A program made the position numbers and the translations under genes. Positions 58,402 through 60,023 of a DNA stretch of 60,023 bases are shown here, piece after piece (positions within the stretch are counted from its first letter, which is position 1; every line of letters starts with the position of its first letter). Source of the stretch: Sphingobacteriales bacterium. Lineage in GTDB: Bacteria > Bacteroidota > Bacteroidia > Sphingobacteriales > Sphingobacteriaceae. The notes below the pieces were generated by a model. The model searched no databases. It saw only the letters and a list, made by a program, of their open reading frames with translations, and had not been told where the DNA came from. Location: the NCBI GenBank assembly GCA_025353765.1, contig JANXOD010000027.1, positions 1 to 60,023 on the forward strand, in the 5' to 3' direction.

Positions 58402-60023
58402 ATGAATAAAATTTTACGTGTATGGGTATTCCTAATAGCCCTATCTTATATTTCCTCTGCTAAAGCCCAAATGGTCACCCGGTCTATTCCTATCCTATAC
58501 TATGGAGACCAAAATGGCAAGCAGGATATACAAGTATATCATGATCCTAATGATGGTAAGTATTATCTCACAAATATCCCCAATCCTCCAAATTCAGCCT
58601 TACCTCAAATAGTAAGCCGTTATTCTACTGATTTTTTTGACGATTTCACTATTAGTGATAATTATGAATTTGTAGACAAAACAAATGGCTATGGCCCTTA
58701 TATTGTACCTTCAGGAAATAACATAATTGGCGACAAAGAAATCGTTACTCTGTATTGGTCAGCTACTCAGGTATTCAAATACTATTATGATCGTTTTAAT
58801 TATTTTGGTGTTAGTAATAATCCTAAGGAGATAGATATTCTAAGAATAGCAGGAAATCTTAGTGCAATAGCAGCAAGTTGGAGTGTAGATAATACTCTTG
58901 GGTTAAATGAATTTGTTTTTAATTTAAAAAACAAGGGCTATACTTTAGATGTAATGGGTCATGAAGCTGCGCATGAAATAATGAGATACCATGGATTAGA
59001 TGGCGCCCAAGCAGTTTGCGATATAGGTTACATCCACGAATCGGTTGCTGATGCCTTTGGTATCCTGGCTAAGAATTATGTGTTAAAAGAGCTTTTACAA
59101 AAAAAGAGTCCGGGTGCTGTTTATACTTATGATTGGACATTTAAATACGCAAACAATGATCCTGAGTATGATTCCAGCAATCCTGCATCAATAAAAAAAG
59201 CACATCGCCCCACTGCCTATAAAGGCATAAATTACGATCAATTATGCAAGGGGCCAGAATTGAATGAAACCCTTGTACCATATTGGTTATACCTATTGGC
59301 ACACGGCGGTTCAGGCAACATTGATGAAGATAAATCCAATTCAACTTTTACCGTACCTGGCATTGGTATAGATCGTGCAGAAAATATTTTATGGCATACG
59401 ATTACCGATTTTTTACCGGCCTACAGCAATGCGATGACTTGGGCAAAATTTCGTCAGGCTGCAGAACAGGCTGCAATAGCAGAATATGGTCCTAATTCAG
59501 TTGACTTATACTCCGTTCAGGATGCTTTTTTCGCGATAGGCATTGGTAAATCCTCCTCCCAGTTATTTGTTTCCACCCCTGCTGATGGTGCCAAAGATGG
59601 AAACCCCTGGCCGGTTACCCTTACCAAAACGATCCAGTATCCTAATTTAGAACTAGGTTGGGAAATGGATATTTCAACCGATAAAGCCTTTCCTGTCGGT
59701 GCTTTAACCAAAACCATTAAAAACATTACACAAGCCAACCCGAACGATCTGAGTATTTCGGCCACGGCTAATCTACAAGCCAATACGCTTTACTACTGGC
59801 GTGTACGTACTACTGTATTTGGAAATTGCCATTTGACTCAAACCCCAGCTGTTTGTACCGATGTCCAATACCAACTATCTTTAGGCCAGGATGTCCGTTC
59901 GTTTAAGACAGATGGCCGGGAAGTGACGGGCCAGCATGTGGAGAGTCCTTATCCCTGGGGAGTTCCTTTTACCTGGACGAGATTAGCAGATGTTCCCAAA
60001 TCAGAGATTCAGAATTATATTGT
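58402..60023 (+). CDS. Secreted M4 (thermolysin)-family metallopeptidase, 3' part outside the window
   Basis: From the ATG at 58402 the frame is open for 540 codons to the edge. A signal peptide (VWVFLIALSYISSAKAQ) is followed by a single M4 module with HEAAH (58960-58974) and, 22 residues later, HESVADAFG, giving both His, the Glu ligand and the Asp of the third motif. The helical C-terminal part ends AEYGPNSVDLYSVQDAFFAIG, like thermolysin. The place of the second catalytic His reads PELNET, so that His appears to be Glu. The remaining part is a beta-rich C-terminal region shared with the left gene. Confidence 0.82.
   Translation, partial: MNKILRVWVFLIALSYISSAKAQMVTRSIPILYYGDQNGKQDIQVYHDPNDGKYYLTNIPNPPNSALPQIVSRYSTDFFDDFTISDNYEFVDKTNGYGPYIVPSGNNIIGDKEIVTLYWSATQVFKYYYDRFNYFGVSNNPKEIDILRIAGNLSAIAASWSVDNTLGLNEFVFNLKNKGYTLDVMGHEAAHEIMRYHGLDGAQAVCDIGYIHESVADAFGILAKNYVLKELLQKKSPGAVYTYDWTFKYANNDPEYDSSNPASIKKAHRPTAYKGINYDQLCKGPELNETLVPYWLYLLAHGGSGNIDEDKSNSTFTVPGIGIDRAENILWHTITDFLPAYSNAMTWAKFRQAAEQAAIAEYGPNSVDLYSVQDAFFAIGIGKSSSQLFVSTPADGAKDGNPWPVTLTKTIQYPNLELGWEMDISTDKAFPVGALTKTIKNITQANPNDLSISATANLQANTLYYWRVRTTVFGNCHLTQTPAVCTDVQYQLSLGQDVRSFKTDGREVTGQHVESPYPWGVPFTWTRLADVPKSEIQNYI
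59872..60023. repeat. Inverted repeat of the window ends (pairs with 46-197)
   Basis: Read against the reverse complement of 46-197, the 152 bases align without gaps with seven mismatches counted by eye; the last 96 bases (59928-60023 against 46-141) are identical. Both copies lie in the coding sequence of the M4 genes, in the same frame, and both run out of the window. Confidence 0.92.

Overview
The window looks like chromosomal DNA of a low-GC member of the Bacteroidota, most likely Sphingobacteriales (Pedobacter/Solitalea/Mucilaginibacter-like). Evidence: promoters of the TTG-N(17-21)-TAnnTTTG type, few Shine-Dalgarno sites, an Oar-like TonB-dependent receptor, an OlsF-type acyltransferase, a DUF3467 gene behind rpoC, and core proteins of Bacteroidota character. 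The genus is inference. Both window edges cut through related thermolysin-family (M4) secreted peptidase genes that point outward, so the 60 kb is bracketed by an inverted repeat.

Layout. 1-2898 (-): tandem two-module M4-like protein, degenerate and frameshifted. 2899-3381: gene-free, with a perfect 26-bp palindrome. 3382-16976 (-): the transcription/translation block, read right to left as tRNA-Thr(TGT), tRNA-Tyr, tRNA-Gly, tRNA-Thr(GGT), tuf, tRNA-Trp, secE, nusG, rplK, rplA, rplJ, rplL, rpoB, rpoC, then a terminator and the DUF3467 gene. 17179-18716 (-): hpf, xerC, rpsU. 18836-21083 (-): acyl-CoA dehydrogenase and a membrane-anchored helix-hairpin-helix protein. 21298-23049 (+): bifunctional acyltransferase. 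23148-26465 (-): Oar-like outer-membrane receptor, with a 21-bp tandem repeat array just upstream. 26971-29066 (+): GNAT, malate dehydrogenase, retropepsin-like protease. 29175-33243 (+): three contiguous envelope genes of unknown function, two of which look related. 33320-35278 (-): gyrB.

35441-44677: OmpH-like lipoprotein, guanine deaminase, small hypothetical, DUF72, then DinB and an S4 protein (both -), dapD, glycosyltransferase, threonylcarbamoyl-AMP synthase, CCA-adding enzyme, pRiA4b ORF-3-like protein and miaA. 44683-47473 (-): MuiA/DUF4139 protein and pdxA. 47578-50376 (+): rsmA, a 2-hydroxyacid dehydrogenase, greA with a possible leader attenuator, HIT protein. 50397-50966 (-): ruvC. 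51079-58215 (+): flippase-like protein, family-2 glycosyltransferase, OppC/DppC-type permease, SpoIIE phosphatase, rnhB, gcvT, comB. 58402-60023 (+): second M4 peptidase, running off the edge.

Most of the window is core housekeeping. The parts that ordinary annotation leaves unexplained are the outward-facing M4 paralogue pair with near-identical edges, several DNA repeats (21-bp heptad-coding array, 7-bp repeat before a glycosyltransferase, GC-rich repeat-like insert at the start of miaA), a greA leader hairpin, a hairpin abutting the xerC start, and the three-gene envelope operon. No rRNA, CRISPR array, prophage or insertion sequence was seen.
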